Shown here: positions 16,866-25,839 of the stretch, piece after piece | Position numbering within the stretch: position 1 is the first letter of the stretch | Layout: every line of letters starts with the position of its first letter | Source: JAFDXJ01 sp039811225 | Lineage (GTDB): Bacteria; Bacteroidota; Bacteroidia; Chitinophagales; Chitinophagaceae | DNA: 64,000 nucleotides | Direction: 5' to 3' | Assembly: GCA_039811225.1 (NCBI GenBank) | Contig: JBDHYG010000001.1 | Location: forward strand, 1 to 64,000 | Program-made: the position numbers and the translations under genes | The notes under the pieces: model-generated | Seen by the model: only the letters and a program-made list of their open reading frames with translations | The model's database searches: none | Told to the model about the DNA's origin: nothing

Positions 16866-18023
16866 TTATTCAGCCCAGCTCATGACATAATTGGGATTTT
16901 CGATCTCCAAAGCGGCTTCTGTCAATTGCAGGGGATGAAACGTATCTACCATAACGGCCAGTTCTTTTGTCTCCTTTGCACCAATACTTTTTTCTACGGC
17001 GCCCGGCTGCGGCCCATGCGGTATGCCACCGGGATGCAGGGTGATCATGCCCCGGGTCACATGCTTCCGGCTCATAAATTCACCATCTACATAATACAAC
17101 AATTCATCACTATCAATATTGCTATGGTTATATGGCGCCGGAATAGCCAGGGGATGGTAATCATATAAACGGGGGACAAAACTGCATACCACAAAATTAT
17201 GGGCTTCAAATGTCTGATGCACAGGTGGCGGCTGATGTACCCTGCCGGTTATCGGTTCAAAATCATGAATACTGAAAGCAAAGGGATAACAACATCCATC
17301 CCAGCCTACTACGTCAAAAGGATGATGGCCATAATGTATATGATACATACGGCCTTTCTTTTTGGTCTTCACATTAAAATCACCCTCCTGGTTAATAGGT
17401 TGTAAATTTTGTGGTGGCCGGATATCTCTTTCACAATATGGCGAATGTTCCAGTAACTGGCCTTCTTTACTCATATATCTCCGGGGATACCGAATCGGGC
17501 TAAAACTTTCAACGATGAATAACCGGTTGGCTTCTGTATCAAATTGTACCTGGTAAATTGTACCCCGCGGGATTACCAGGTAATCGCCATAGCCAAACGG
17601 GATTTCACCATACTGGGTCAACAATTTACCGGATCCTTCATGTATAAAAAGCATTTCATCTGCATCTGCATTTTTATAAAAATAATCGGTCATACTTTTC
17701 CGAGGAGCAGCCAGTACAATATGGCAATCATTGTTGACCAGGATGGCTTTCCGGCTATCGAGGTAATCATCCACGGGTTTAATATTGAAGCCTTCAAAAC
17801 TCCGGTGTTTCAGCATTTTTTCTTCTGCAACCTTGGGCATAACATCATACGGTTCTTCTGTTTTTATGATAGCCGTGGGTGCATGATAATGATATAAAAG
17901 GGAATAATCACTGCTGAATCCTTCGGTACTGAATAATTGCTCGGCATAAAGTGAGCCGTCCTTTTGGCGAAACTGGACGTGTCGTTTGCGGGGTATTTCG
18001 CCCAACGTATAATAATGTGACAT
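16866..18023 (-). CDS. hmgA: Homogentisate 1,2-dioxygenase
   Basis: An iron enzyme that opens the ring of homogentisate during tyrosine and phenylalanine breakdown. 385 residues, near the bacterial length. The cupin-like iron site is expected in the C-terminal half: the conserved blocks GWDGCCYPFAFSIHDFEP, HQTFEAHNFVVCSFVPR, NIDSDELLYYVDGEFMSR and LHPGGIPHGPQPG are all present (HGPQPG where HGPHPG is most common). No other tyrosine-degradation gene adjoins it in the window. Confidence 0.95.
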   Translation of the reverse strand: MSHYYTLGEIPRKRHVQFRQKDGSLYAEQLFSTEGFSSDYSLLYHYHAPTAIIKTEEPYDVMPKVAEEKMLKHRSFEGFNIKPVDDYLDSRKAILVNNDCHIVLAAPRKSMTDYFYKNADADEMLFIHEGSGKLLTQYGEIPFGYGDYLVIPRGTIYQVQFDTEANRLFIVESFSPIRYPRRYMSKEGQLLEHSPYCERDIRPPQNLQPINQEGDFNVKTKKKGRMYHIHYGHHPFDVVGWDGCCYPFAFSIHDFEPITGRVHQPPPVHQTFEAHNFVVCSFVPRLYDYHPLAIPAPYNHSNIDSDELLYYVDGEFMSRKHVTRGMITLHPGGIPHGPQPGAVEKSIGAKETKELAVMVDTFHPLQLTEAALEIENPNYVMSWAE

Positions 18024-18055
18024 AAAAATAATTTTTTTAAAAATAAAAGAATAAG

Positions 18056-18071
18056 GAATGTACTAACATTC
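18056..18071. promoter_or_regulatory. Palindrome upstream of hmgA (candidate operator)
   Basis: GAATGT, four bases (ACTA), ACATTC: a perfect 6-bp inverted repeat 33-48 bases upstream of the hmgA start, in AT-rich DNA. The arrangement fits an operator over the promoter. No regulator is encoded nearby, so this is a suggestion only. Confidence 0.35.
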
Positions 18072-18301
18072 TTCCTGTAGAATTGTATTGAACATTACGC
18101 ACTTTGTTCGCTATTAAGAAGGAAAATATATTTCCAGTTGCGTTTGTCTATCCAATAAATAAAATTTCGAAAAAACAACATAGTCAAAAATACCAAAAAT
18201 TAAGACAAGCCATCTAAAATTATTGCCAAAAAAAATCCGGATTCGACATCAGAAGCAGCATTTATACTGATCTTTGATGCGATAAAACTTATTTCAATTC
18301 A

Positions 18302-18793
18302 ATGAAAATAGGCCTGCTTTCTGACACACATGGCTACCTGGACCCGGGCATTTTTAGCCATTTCTCCGCATGCGATGAAATCTGGCATGCCGGTGATTTT
18401 GGTTCACTGGCATTAGTGGAAGCATTAAAAAAATTCAAACCCCTGCGGGGCGTTTATGGAAATATTGATGGTAAAGAAATCCGGGAGCTTTTTCCTTTGC
18501 AACTCTCCTTCAAAGTAGAAGAAGTCGCTGTGTTGATGCAACATATCGGCGGTTACCCGGGAAAATATGCACCGGGCATTCGCCAGCAGATCATGGCTTT
18601 ACAACCGCAAATTTTTATCAGCGGCCATTCGCATATCTTAAAAATCATTTTCGATGAAAAACTAAATTGCCTGCATATCAATCCTGGCGCTGCCGGAAAA
18701 CAAGGTTGGCAAAAAGTGCGCACCCTTGTACGGTTTGATATCCAGGGAAAAGATATCCGCAATTGTGTGGTTATTGAATTGGGTAAAAAATGA
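18302..18793 (+). CDS. Metallophosphoesterase, YfcE/MJ0936 family
   Basis: 163 residues. Two-metal phosphoesterase motifs in order: GLLSDTHGY, EIWHAGDFG, VYGNIDGKEIR, a QHIGGYPG loop in place of the usual GHH, and SGHSHI followed by INPGAAG. This small single-domain form acts as a phosphodiesterase on nonspecific or nucleotide substrates. It is a single gene diverging from hmgA, and ends 8 bases before the convergent membrane protein. Confidence 0.88.
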   Translation: MKIGLLSDTHGYLDPGIFSHFSACDEIWHAGDFGSLALVEALKKFKPLRGVYGNIDGKEIRELFPLQLSFKVEEVAVLMQHIGGYPGKYAPGIRQQIMALQPQIFISGHSHILKIIFDEKLNCLHINPGAAGKQGWQKVRTLVRFDIQGKDIRNCVVIELGKK

Positions 18794-18801
18794 TTATCCG
18801 T

Positions 18802-19263
18802 TTAGGATGCAGGCATACCGGGAAATAGCGCTGCATCCCAGGGAATCGCCGCCAGGATAACCAGCATGGCCAACAAAAAATAGACAAAGGCTTTCCTGAA
18901 TTTTGCTTCATCCGGGATCGCTGCCCGGCCCAGCCTTTTTCCAAAGGTTATCAATGCAATAGCTATAAACATGGAGATGGGATGAAAAATCCACTTGAAA
19001 CGCAATACAGGATTGGACATGATGGATTCTCCCGCCGGTAATTCGGTGTTCTTAATTCCCATCGGCCCCCATATCAATAAATAAAGTCCTACTAACAAGG
19101 TAATATGTGCTGAAACCATGGTGAATAACCATAAGCGCCGGTCACTTTTCTTAAAAGGTCTTTTACTGCGCCAGGCTGTATAGCTACTGATTATTGAAAA
19201 CAATAAAAGTATAAGTATGACCCAACGTAAAAAATTATGCAAATGCATCATGCCGATTTCCAT
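18802..19263 (-). CDS. Small integral membrane protein (unknown)
   Basis: 153 residues from ATG 19263, with four clear hydrophobic helices. Two conserved-looking histidines, MHLHNFLRW at the N-terminus and WIFHPISMF, lie within or beside helices and resemble haem- or cofactor-binding b-type membrane proteins, but that is a guess. In-frame starts upstream (19314) would add a polar N-terminal stretch and are less likely. Product not recognised. Confidence 0.7.
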   Translation of the reverse strand: MEIGMMHLHNFLRWVILILLLFSIISSYTAWRSKRPFKKSDRRLWLFTMVSAHITLLVGLYLLIWGPMGIKNTELPAGESIMSNPVLRFKWIFHPISMFIAIALITFGKRLGRAAIPDEAKFRKAFVYFLLAMLVILAAIPWDAALFPGMPAS

Positions 19264-19317
19264 AAAAATAATTTGGCCAAAACTACGGCATTCAGGTGTA
19301 GGGAAAAAATGCAATTC

Positions 19318-20415
19318 TTAATCTACCCAATCTGCCATAAACACATTGGTGCCATGGCCGCCACCATTATTCCGGTTGGAGGAAAAAAGAATTTTTTTAC
19401 CATCATAACTGAACATCGGGAAAGCATCAAAACCTTTATCATGGCTGATTTTCTGAATATTTGATCCATCCAGGTTCATGAGATACATATTGAAAGGGAA
19501 ACCACGGGGATATTCATGGTTGCTGCAAAAAATAATATGTTTTCCATCTGGTGTGAAATTAGGCGCCCAGTTGGCACCTGCCAGGTAAGTAATTTGTTTG
19601 GCATCAGAGCCATCGGCATTCGCGATGAAAACTTCCATTTTCGTCGGCATCACCATACCCTGTGCTAAAAGGTCTTTGTATTCTGCTATTTCGGCTGCTG
19701 TCTTAGGCCGGCTGGCACGCCATACAATTTTTGAACCATCCGGGCTAAACCAGGCGCCGCCATCATAGCCCAGGGTCGAGGTAATACGTGTTACCTTTCT
19801 TGACTGTAAATCCATTAAATACAAATCCAGGTCCCCATCCCGCATGGAAGTAAAGACCATGGTCCTGCCATCCGGGGAAACGGTGGCTTCAGCATCATAA
19901 CCGGGTTCATCTGTCAGGCGCTGAATATTTTTTCCATCCACATCGGCCATAAAAATATCATAGCTGTCATACACCGGCCAAATATATTTATTGCCAAATT
20001 TGCTCCTGTCGGGTACGGGTGGGCAGGAATCACCACCCAGGTAAGTAGAGGCATATACGATATGTTTCCCGTCTTTCAGGAAATAGCCACAAGTAGTGCG
20101 GCCTTTCCCGTTATTAACCATAGTATATTTAAATGGTTGCCCCGGTGCCGGCACATTACCTACAAACATTTGATCGCAGTCGATTCCTTCAGCCGGGTCT
20201 TTACGCTGGAAAATAATTTTTTTATCATCATAACTCCAGTAAGCTTCAGCATTATCACCACCAAAGGTGAGTTGCTGTATATTTTTAAAATGTTTTTCAT
20301 CCGCATACCGAAGGCTGTCTTTCGTGGACTGGCCAAAAACAGTTGAATGAAAAAGAAAACTTGTTACCAGGGATAATGTCATCAGCATACATTTCCTGCC
20401 TGCTTGCTTACACAT
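19318..20415 (-). CDS. TolB-like beta-propeller protein, exported
   Basis: 365 residues from ATG 20415, with a signal peptide ending VFGQ. At least five PD40/TolB-type repeats are visible, with the signature YDxEATVSPDGRTMVFTSMRDGDLDLYLMDL, GAWFSPDGSKIVW, NWAPNFTPDGKHIIFCSNH and FPMFSYDGKKILFSSNRNNGG. These build a beta-propeller that in TolB binds periplasmic partners; here function is unknown. The C-terminus lacks a T9SS sorting signal, so a periplasmic or outer-membrane-associated location is most likely. An in-frame start at 20466 is less likely. Confidence 0.85.
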   Translation of the reverse strand: MCKQAGRKCMLMTLSLVTSFLFHSTVFGQSTKDSLRYADEKHFKNIQQLTFGGDNAEAYWSYDDKKIIFQRKDPAEGIDCDQMFVGNVPAPGQPFKYTMVNNGKGRTTCGYFLKDGKHIVYASTYLGGDSCPPVPDRSKFGNKYIWPVYDSYDIFMADVDGKNIQRLTDEPGYDAEATVSPDGRTMVFTSMRDGDLDLYLMDLQSRKVTRITSTLGYDGGAWFSPDGSKIVWRASRPKTAAEIAEYKDLLAQGMVMPTKMEVFIANADGSDAKQITYLAGANWAPNFTPDGKHIIFCSNHEYPRGFPFNMYLMNLDGSNIQKISHDKGFDAFPMFSYDGKKILFSSNRNNGGGHGTNVFMADWVD

Positions 20416-20526
20416 AATTATTTTAATTTTTTTGCCAAATATGGCTTTGATAAAAAATACCCGCAAAAATAGTTTTATAGTCAGTTAAGAATTGTCAGGT
20501 TTTCGTCAAATTAATAGCTGCTCCTT

Positions 20527-20534
20527 TACCTTTG
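20527..20534 (+). promoter_or_regulatory. -7 promoter box (TACCTTTG) almost touching the TPR lipoprotein start
   Basis: An exact TAnnTTTG match ending 4 bases before ATG 20539. If used, transcription would begin within a few bases of the start codon, giving a leaderless or near-leaderless mRNA. A possible -33 is poor (TTTTCG about 21 bases upstream). Confidence 0.45.
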
Positions 20535-20538
20535 CCAA

Positions 20539-21357
20539 ATGAAAATAAAATATGTTGCCCTATTTGTAAGCCTTTGGTTTTTCATGGCCTGTTCTTCCGA
20601 CCCGAAAGAAACAACAACCAGCCATGCACAAGCTGAAAAATTTTCCCCGGAAGTAGCGGCTATGCAGGCCAACCTGCTGAAATACCCGGATAGCGTGGGT
20701 TTGCGGCTTAAACTGGCAATTTTATTAGACAGCATGGGTCAATCCCGGACGGCTTTATTACAGGTAGATACGCTGATACAAAAAGACAGTTTGAATTATG
20801 GCCTCTGGTTTACCCATGGCCAGATTGCTGAAGATATACCGGATACGGCAACGGCCATCCGCAGTTACCAGAAAGCCATTGCGATTTATAATTCTCCGGA
20901 TGCTTTATTGGCCCTGGCTAATTTATATGCCGAACAGCGGAATGAAGAAAGTTTATTGATATGTGCCCGTTTACAGGATATGTCCCTGGGCCGGGAATAT
21001 GATGCCCATTGTCATTTTATTAGTGGGGTGTATTATGCCCGGACAGGTAACCGGGAAAAGGCATTAGCGGCCTTTGATGCCTGCATTGCGGATAACTATA
21101 CTTATATGGAAGCCTATATTGAAAAAGGTCTATTATATTTTGACAGCAAGCAGTATCCACAGGCATTACAGGTATTCAATTTTGCTTCTGGTATCAATCG
21201 CCTGGATCCTGATCCTTATTACTGGATGGGGCGTTGTTATGAAATGCAGCATATAAATGATAGTGCCCTTATCCGGTTTCAACAATCTTATAACCTGGAC
21301 AAAACAGATCCACATACAATTGCCGCTATCAAAAGGTTGGGGGGAAAAATAGAATGA
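20539..21357 (+). CDS. Tetratricopeptide-repeat lipoprotein
   Basis: 272 residues. A type II signal peptide ends with lipobox FMAC (Cys15-16 region, MKIKYVALFVSLWFFMAC), so the protein is likely anchored in a membrane facing the periplasm or surface. Five or more TPR units follow, with typical spacing (LGLWFTHGQIAEDIPDTATAIRSYQKAI, GVYYARTGNREKALAAFDACI, KGLLYFDSKQYPQALQVF, MGRCYEMQHINDSALIRFQQ). TPRs hold partner proteins; no partner is known. Followed by rpe after 52 bases. Confidence 0.85.
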   Translation: MKIKYVALFVSLWFFMACSSDPKETTTSHAQAEKFSPEVAAMQANLLKYPDSVGLRLKLAILLDSMGQSRTALLQVDTLIQKDSLNYGLWFTHGQIAEDIPDTATAIRSYQKAIAIYNSPDALLALANLYAEQRNEESLLICARLQDMSLGREYDAHCHFISGVYYARTGNREKALAAFDACIADNYTYMEAYIEKGLLYFDSKQYPQALQVFNFASGINRLDPDPYYWMGRCYEMQHINDSALIRFQQSYNLDKTDPHTIAAIKRLGGKIE

Positions 21358-21385
21358 CCTTATCCATGAATAAACCGGTAAAGAT

Positions 21386-21393
21386 TATTTTTG
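21386..21393 (+). promoter_or_regulatory. -7 promoter box (TATTTTTG) before rpe
   Basis: An exact TAnnTTTG match ending 16 bases before ATG 21410. No convincing -33 TTG was found, so rpe may be read both from here and with the upstream TPR gene. Confidence 0.35.
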
Positions 21394-21409
21394 TAACAAT
21401 TCAACAATT

Positions 21410-22057
21410 ATGGCAATACTCGCACCTTCCTTCCTCGCTTGTGATTTCCTTCACCTGGAACAGGCATGTAAAATGGTCAATGAAAGTGAAGCTGAATGGT
21501 TTCACCTCGATGTAATGGATGGGCGTTTTGTTCCCAATATCAGTTTTGGTATTCCCATCGTAGAACATATCCGGAAAGCCACGTCAAAAATCTGTGATGT
21601 CCACCTGATGATCCTTGACCCGGGAAATTATGCGGAAGCATTTAAAAAGGCCGGTGCAGATATTTTATCGGTGCATATAGAAGCCTGCCCCAACCTGCAC
21701 CGCAATATTCAACAAATTAAAGAGTTAGGCATGAAAGCCAGTGTAGCCATCAATCCACATACACCGGTAGCCCTGCTTAAAGATGTTTTGGGCGATATTG
21801 ATATGGTTTGCATGATGAGTGTGAACCCGGGTTTTGGCGGGCAAAAATTCATACCCCATACCATACAAAAAGTAAAAGAACTGCGCCAGTTGATCGATTC
21901 AAAAAAATACCCCGTCCTCATAGAAGTGGATGGAGGCGTTACCCTGGAGAATGCCGCCGACATAATCGCAGCGGGAGCTGATGTGTTAGTGGCCGGAAGC
22001 AGTGTATTCCATGCTGCTGACCCTAAGGCTACCATTGCTGCTTTTAAAAGTTTGTAG
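21410..22057 (+). CDS. rpe: Ribulose-phosphate 3-epimerase
   Basis: Interconverts ribulose 5-phosphate and xylulose 5-phosphate in the pentose phosphate pathway. A 215-residue TIM barrel with metal and catalytic residues in the expected blocks: APSFLACDF, EWFHLDVMDGRFVPNISFG, CDVHLMI, MMSVNPGFGGQKF and IEVDGGVTLENA, ending with the phosphate site VAGSSVF. The two catalytic aspartates are within LDVMDG and EVDGG. Confidence 0.96.
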   Translation: MAILAPSFLACDFLHLEQACKMVNESEAEWFHLDVMDGRFVPNISFGIPIVEHIRKATSKICDVHLMILDPGNYAEAFKKAGADILSVHIEACPNLHRNIQQIKELGMKASVAINPHTPVALLKDVLGDIDMVCMMSVNPGFGGQKFIPHTIQKVKELRQLIDSKKYPVLIEVDGGVTLENAADIIAAGADVLVAGSSVFHAADPKATIAAFKSL

Positions 22058-22100
22058 TTTTTTCTAAATAGAAATTTTATTTTTCCATTCCAAAAATGCT

Positions 22101-22613
22101 ATGCATATGGCACAACATGATGATCTCAAAACCAGCCGCATCCAGGTTAGTTCCTACTTGCTTCAACTGGAGCAATTGATGGAAGGAGGAAGTTGGCAGG
22201 GAGAATCTTTTAAAGATAAATTAAACACGATTACGGCTACTACATTTTTTACACAACCGATGCCGGGTGTGCACAGTATTGCTGAAATTATCGATCATTG
22301 CCGTTACTGGAAAGATGTTCTCCTGGCGCGTTTCCAGGGAGATATCGGCTACCGCGACCGGACTGTCCACCAAATGAATTTCCGGGAATTACCGGTACTA
22401 CAGGAATTAGGAATGGAAAAAATCCTTTCGGATTTTTATGCGGCTCATACAGCCATCATGGATTTTTTACAAAGGAAAGATGATCATTACCTGGAAGAAA
22501 AAAATCAATCCGGCATCGCCATGTCATATTATATTGAAGGCATTATACAACACGACATTTATCATCTTGGCCAGGTAGGACTCATACAAAAAATCCTATT
22601 AGTGAAGTCCTGA
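22101..22613 (+). CDS. DinB-like four-helix-bundle protein
   Basis: 170 residues predicted all-helical. The three histidines of the DinB/YfiT metal site are present: one in PGVHSIAEIIDHCRYW and two in QHDIYHLGQVGLIQ (H-x3-H). DinB-like proteins are metal-dependent bundles, often thiol S-transferases or of unknown role. It follows rpe by 43 bases; no clear functional link. Start ATG 22101, with another in frame at 22107. Confidence 0.82.
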   Translation: MHMAQHDDLKTSRIQVSSYLLQLEQLMEGGSWQGESFKDKLNTITATTFFTQPMPGVHSIAEIIDHCRYWKDVLLARFQGDIGYRDRTVHQMNFRELPVLQELGMEKILSDFYAAHTAIMDFLQRKDDHYLEEKNQSGIAMSYYIEGIIQHDIYHLGQVGLIQKILLVKS

Positions 22614-22639
22614 TTGTCAACAATAATCAGCCGCAGGAT

Positions 22640-23431
22640 TTAAATTTCTAAAGCCGGCACATCGGCATAGTCTTTTTTCGCAGCCGGATCAGCTGATTCA
22701 CGAAAATTTTTTTCAATCGTATAGGCCTCCATTTCTTTCGCCGGAAATGAATAACCGGCAATTTCTGTAATTCGTTGTGCAGGTAAGTCTTTCTGCAACC
22801 ATTCTATGGCCAGGGTTTCCGGCAAAATAACCGGCATCCGTTTTTTTGAATTATGAATTTGTGCCATCAGGTTATTAGCGGCTGTGGTAACGATGGCAAA
22901 AGTATCCACCGTTTCCCCGGAATCTTTATCTGTCCAGCTTTGCCAGATGCCTGCCATAAAAAAAATAGGTTGGTTCTTGACCTGGATAAAATATGGAATT
23001 TTCGTGGCGGTTTTTAACGGCTTCCCGTTTTTACCTAAAGGAAATATATGTTGCCATTCATAAAAGCCGGATGAGAGTACCAGGCAACGTCGTTGTAAAG
23101 CAGCATCCCGGAAAATTTTTTGTGGTTGTAAAAGATCCTCTCCTATTGCATTTAGTGTGATCATTGGTGGCTTGTATGTGCCCTCATTTTTTTTAAATCC
23201 TTCACGCATTCTTTTCACTTCTTCCCGGTTACGGATATAAGAAGGAATAAAGCCCCATTCCATCACCCGGATTTCCCACACTTCCGATTGTGCATGAACT
23301 AGAACCGGCCAGGCCGGGTAATCAAAGCCACTCTGCACGGGCCTAAACAAATCGCCCTGGATGCTTTTTTCTTTACCACCCAGTTGGACGACTTCATTCG
23401 TTTTTATTTTAATCGCATTGTAGTAACACAT
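22640..23431 (-). CDS. SOS response-associated protein (YedK/HMCES, SRAP family)
   Basis: 263 residues. Cys2 directly after the initiator Met is the nucleophile that crosslinks to abasic sites in single-stranded DNA. Other SRAP residues are seen: SGFYEWQHI (Glu), and IHNSKKRMPVIL (active-site His). The protein shields abasic sites during replication. It lies beside mutL on the same strand with 64 bases between, so both repair genes may be transcribed together. Confidence 0.92.
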   Translation of the reverse strand: MCYYNAIKIKTNEVVQLGGKEKSIQGDLFRPVQSGFDYPAWPVLVHAQSEVWEIRVMEWGFIPSYIRNREEVKRMREGFKKNEGTYKPPMITLNAIGEDLLQPQKIFRDAALQRRCLVLSSGFYEWQHIFPLGKNGKPLKTATKIPYFIQVKNQPIFFMAGIWQSWTDKDSGETVDTFAIVTTAANNLMAQIHNSKKRMPVILPETLAIEWLQKDLPAQRITEIAGYSFPAKEMEAYTIEKNFRESADPAAKKDYADVPALEI

Positions 23432-23495
23432 GTCAATCCATCTTTGCTAATCCTCTTTAGAAATTGTATCTAAGCCTCCACTTTTTTTCTAAAAA

Positions 23496-25307
23496 TTATT
23501 TCTCAAACATTTTTTCGATATACTCTTTTCTGAATTCCAGGAACACCGGGGTACCTGCCGGGGTAAGATTGGGATGGGCACAATCAAATAAAGACTGGAT
23601 AAGGCTTTGCATTTCTTTTTGCGTCATGGGGTCACCTGCTTTTACGGCATGTTGCCGGGCCAGGCAGCGAACCAGCTTTTCTCTTTTATCCAATTTAATA
23701 TCTCCACCGGAATGTTTATACTGGTCGATTAATAATTCAATGGTATTTTTTTCATTCCCGGCAGGCAGATCGGCGGGTGTACCATGCAATACAAATGTGT
23801 TGCTACCAAACAATTCTACCTGGTACCCGAGCTCCAATAAATCGGGCAGTAAAGTTTCGAGCAGTACAGCATCTGCAGGCGCTAATTCTATTGTTTGTGG
23901 AAAAAGACTTTTTTGCACGGCTGCTTTTCTATCTTTAGTAAAAGAGAAAAATTTCTCATACAAAACACGTTCATGCGCTAACTGTTGATGCACCAAAATA
24001 AAACCCGTTTCACAGGGAGCCAGGATATAGGTAAAATGAATTTGCAATAACAGTGCATCTGCTGCTATTTTCTTCTCCGGCAGCCGGATCGGCAAGATTG
24101 CCGGACTGGCAACCGCTTCTTCCGTAGGTGAATAAAACGTTGTCCAATGTTTCAGGTTGCCACTCGCCGGAATAGCATGCGCCTGGTTTTTCTGTGCAAA
24201 TGATTGAAATAAACCGGAACCTTTTACCCGTTCCTTTTCCCCTTCATCAAAGGGTTTGGTAATGGCATCCAATTGTTGGATATCGGCATTGAGTGTAAAA
24301 TCAAGTGATGGAGAAACACTGAATTGTGCCAATGCATGCTTGATGGCAGCCTGCACAAATGCATACATTATTTTCTCATCTTCAAATTTTATTTCCTGTT
24401 TGGTAGGGTGTACATTGATATCCACCACTGCCGGATCCAGGTCAATGTACAACACATATAAAGGGAAACTGTCTTTGGGGATCATGTCCTGGAATGCACT
24501 CATCACGGCATGGTTCAGGTAAGGGCTTTTAATGAATCGGTTATTGACAAAAATATATTGATCCCCTCTCGTTTTTTTGGCAGCATCCGGTTTGCCGGTA
24601 AAGCCATAAATATTCATGTAATCGGTCTCTTCTTTCACCGTCACCAGTTTGGTAGCATATTGATTCCCGAGTAATTGCAGGATGCGTTGTTTATACTGAC
24701 CGGGATCGAGGTGAAAAACCAACTGGCCATTATGTGTGAGGCTGAAAAAGATGTTAGGAAATGCCATCGCCGCACGCATAAATTCTTCAATGATATGGCG
24801 CATTTCCGCAGCATTGCTTTTTAAAAAATTCCGGCGGGCCGGTACATTGAAAAATAAATTCTTCATGCTGATACTGGTACCCGGCGGGCAGGCACAAGGT
24901 TCCTGTGCCGTAACCACACTGTTCTCAATGCTGATTGAAACACCCCAGGCATCTGCTGCCCTTCTTGTTTTCATTTCTACCTGTGCTACAGCAGCGATGG
25001 ATGCCAGGGCTTCTCCCCGGAAGCCCATGGTGCGGATATGAAACAGGTCATCAATATTTTTTATTTTGCTGGTGGCATGGCGTTCAAAAGCAAGGCGGGC
25101 ATCTGTTTCACTCATCCCGGATCCATTATCGATCACCTGTACCAGGGATTTCCCGGCATCGGCCACTATTAACTGGATATGCGTAGCGCCGGCATCCACG
25201 GCATTTTCCAGTAATTCTTTCACGGCACTGGCTGGCCGCTGAATAACCTCCCCCGCAGCGATCTGGTTGGCAATATTATCCGGCAATAAAGAAATGATAT
25301 CCGTCAC
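23496..25307 (-). CDS. mutL: DNA mismatch repair protein MutL
   Basis: 603 residues from a GTG at 25307 (no ATG near). The N-terminal GHKL ATPase is intact: NQIAAGEVIQRPASAVKELLENAVDAGA, DNGSGM, GFRGEALASI, and the second-half motif SPYLNHAV. The C-terminal endonuclease motif DQHAxxExxxxE is altered to HQQLAHERVLYE, losing the metal-binding Asp; ARQHAVKAG and CAHPNLTPAGTPVF follow at the other metal-site positions. Endonuclease activity is therefore doubtful. It follows the T9SS cluster in the same direction. Confidence 0.95.
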   Translation of the reverse strand: MTDIISLLPDNIANQIAAGEVIQRPASAVKELLENAVDAGATHIQLIVADAGKSLVQVIDNGSGMSETDARLAFERHATSKIKNIDDLFHIRTMGFRGEALASIAAVAQVEMKTRRAADAWGVSISIENSVVTAQEPCACPPGTSISMKNLFFNVPARRNFLKSNAAEMRHIIEEFMRAAMAFPNIFFSLTHNGQLVFHLDPGQYKQRILQLLGNQYATKLVTVKEETDYMNIYGFTGKPDAAKKTRGDQYIFVNNRFIKSPYLNHAVMSAFQDMIPKDSFPLYVLYIDLDPAVVDINVHPTKQEIKFEDEKIMYAFVQAAIKHALAQFSVSPSLDFTLNADIQQLDAITKPFDEGEKERVKGSGLFQSFAQKNQAHAIPASGNLKHWTTFYSPTEEAVASPAILPIRLPEKKIAADALLLQIHFTYILAPCETGFILVHQQLAHERVLYEKFFSFTKDRKAAVQKSLFPQTIELAPADAVLLETLLPDLLELGYQVELFGSNTFVLHGTPADLPAGNEKNTIELLIDQYKHSGGDIKLDKREKLVRCLARQHAVKAGDPMTQKEMQSLIQSLFDCAHPNLTPAGTPVFLEFRKEYIEKMFEK

Positions 25308-25433
25308 AATTCAATTTTTATTCCGCTAAAAATACAGATTATCTTTTGGCTAACCGGACAATAATATTTTGTTCACAGGTAAGCCTGCACAAGATGTGAA
25401 AAAGCATAAACCAGTTACCGATTTCGCGGGATA

Positions 25434-25829
25434 TTAACTTTGTAAATCTTTATCGGCATCAATCACAATTGTATTGCTCAGGTAATCATGCAAGGGCTTT
25501 TTTAAAAACGGGATAAAAAAGCAATCAATAACGGTGAGGCGAACAAGGCTCCGGGTAAGGATTTGCCACAAATTTGCCCGTTGGCCGTTTTTGGAAACAA
25601 CTCGCGAAACCGATAACCATTTCCCCGGTGTGCGGCCACGGATACTTTCAAAAATGGTGTAATATAAAAACAAGACTACGGCAATAAAATAATAGATCGG
25701 GTAGAAAGGATAGTTATAATAATACACATAAAACACCCAAACTTTATAAGCTATATATGCCAGGATAAATACGATGGTAGTATCCACCAGGAAATTGAGT
25801 ACACGGGTACCGATGCCGACTATTCTCAT
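25434..25829 (-). CDS. RDD family membrane protein
   Basis: 131 residues from ATG 25829; an in-frame TTG at 25838 adds three residues and is less likely. RDD features: the GIGTRVLNFLVDTTIVFILAYIAY first helix with conserved Arg and Asp, a second hydrophobic segment (YPIYYFIAVVLFLYYTIFESI), then RGRTPGKWLSVSRVV and the C-terminal RSLVRLTVIDCFF. RDD proteins are small membrane proteins of mostly unknown function. The ATG lies 10 bases after the stop of the 1691-residue peptidase, so it belongs to that operon. Confidence 0.8.
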   Translation of the reverse strand: MRIVGIGTRVLNFLVDTTIVFILAYIAYKVWVFYVYYYNYPFYPIYYFIAVVLFLYYTIFESIRGRTPGKWLSVSRVVSKNGQRANLWQILTRSLVRLTVIDCFFIPFLKKPLHDYLSNTIVIDADKDLQS

Positions 25830-25839
25830 AATTTTCAAC

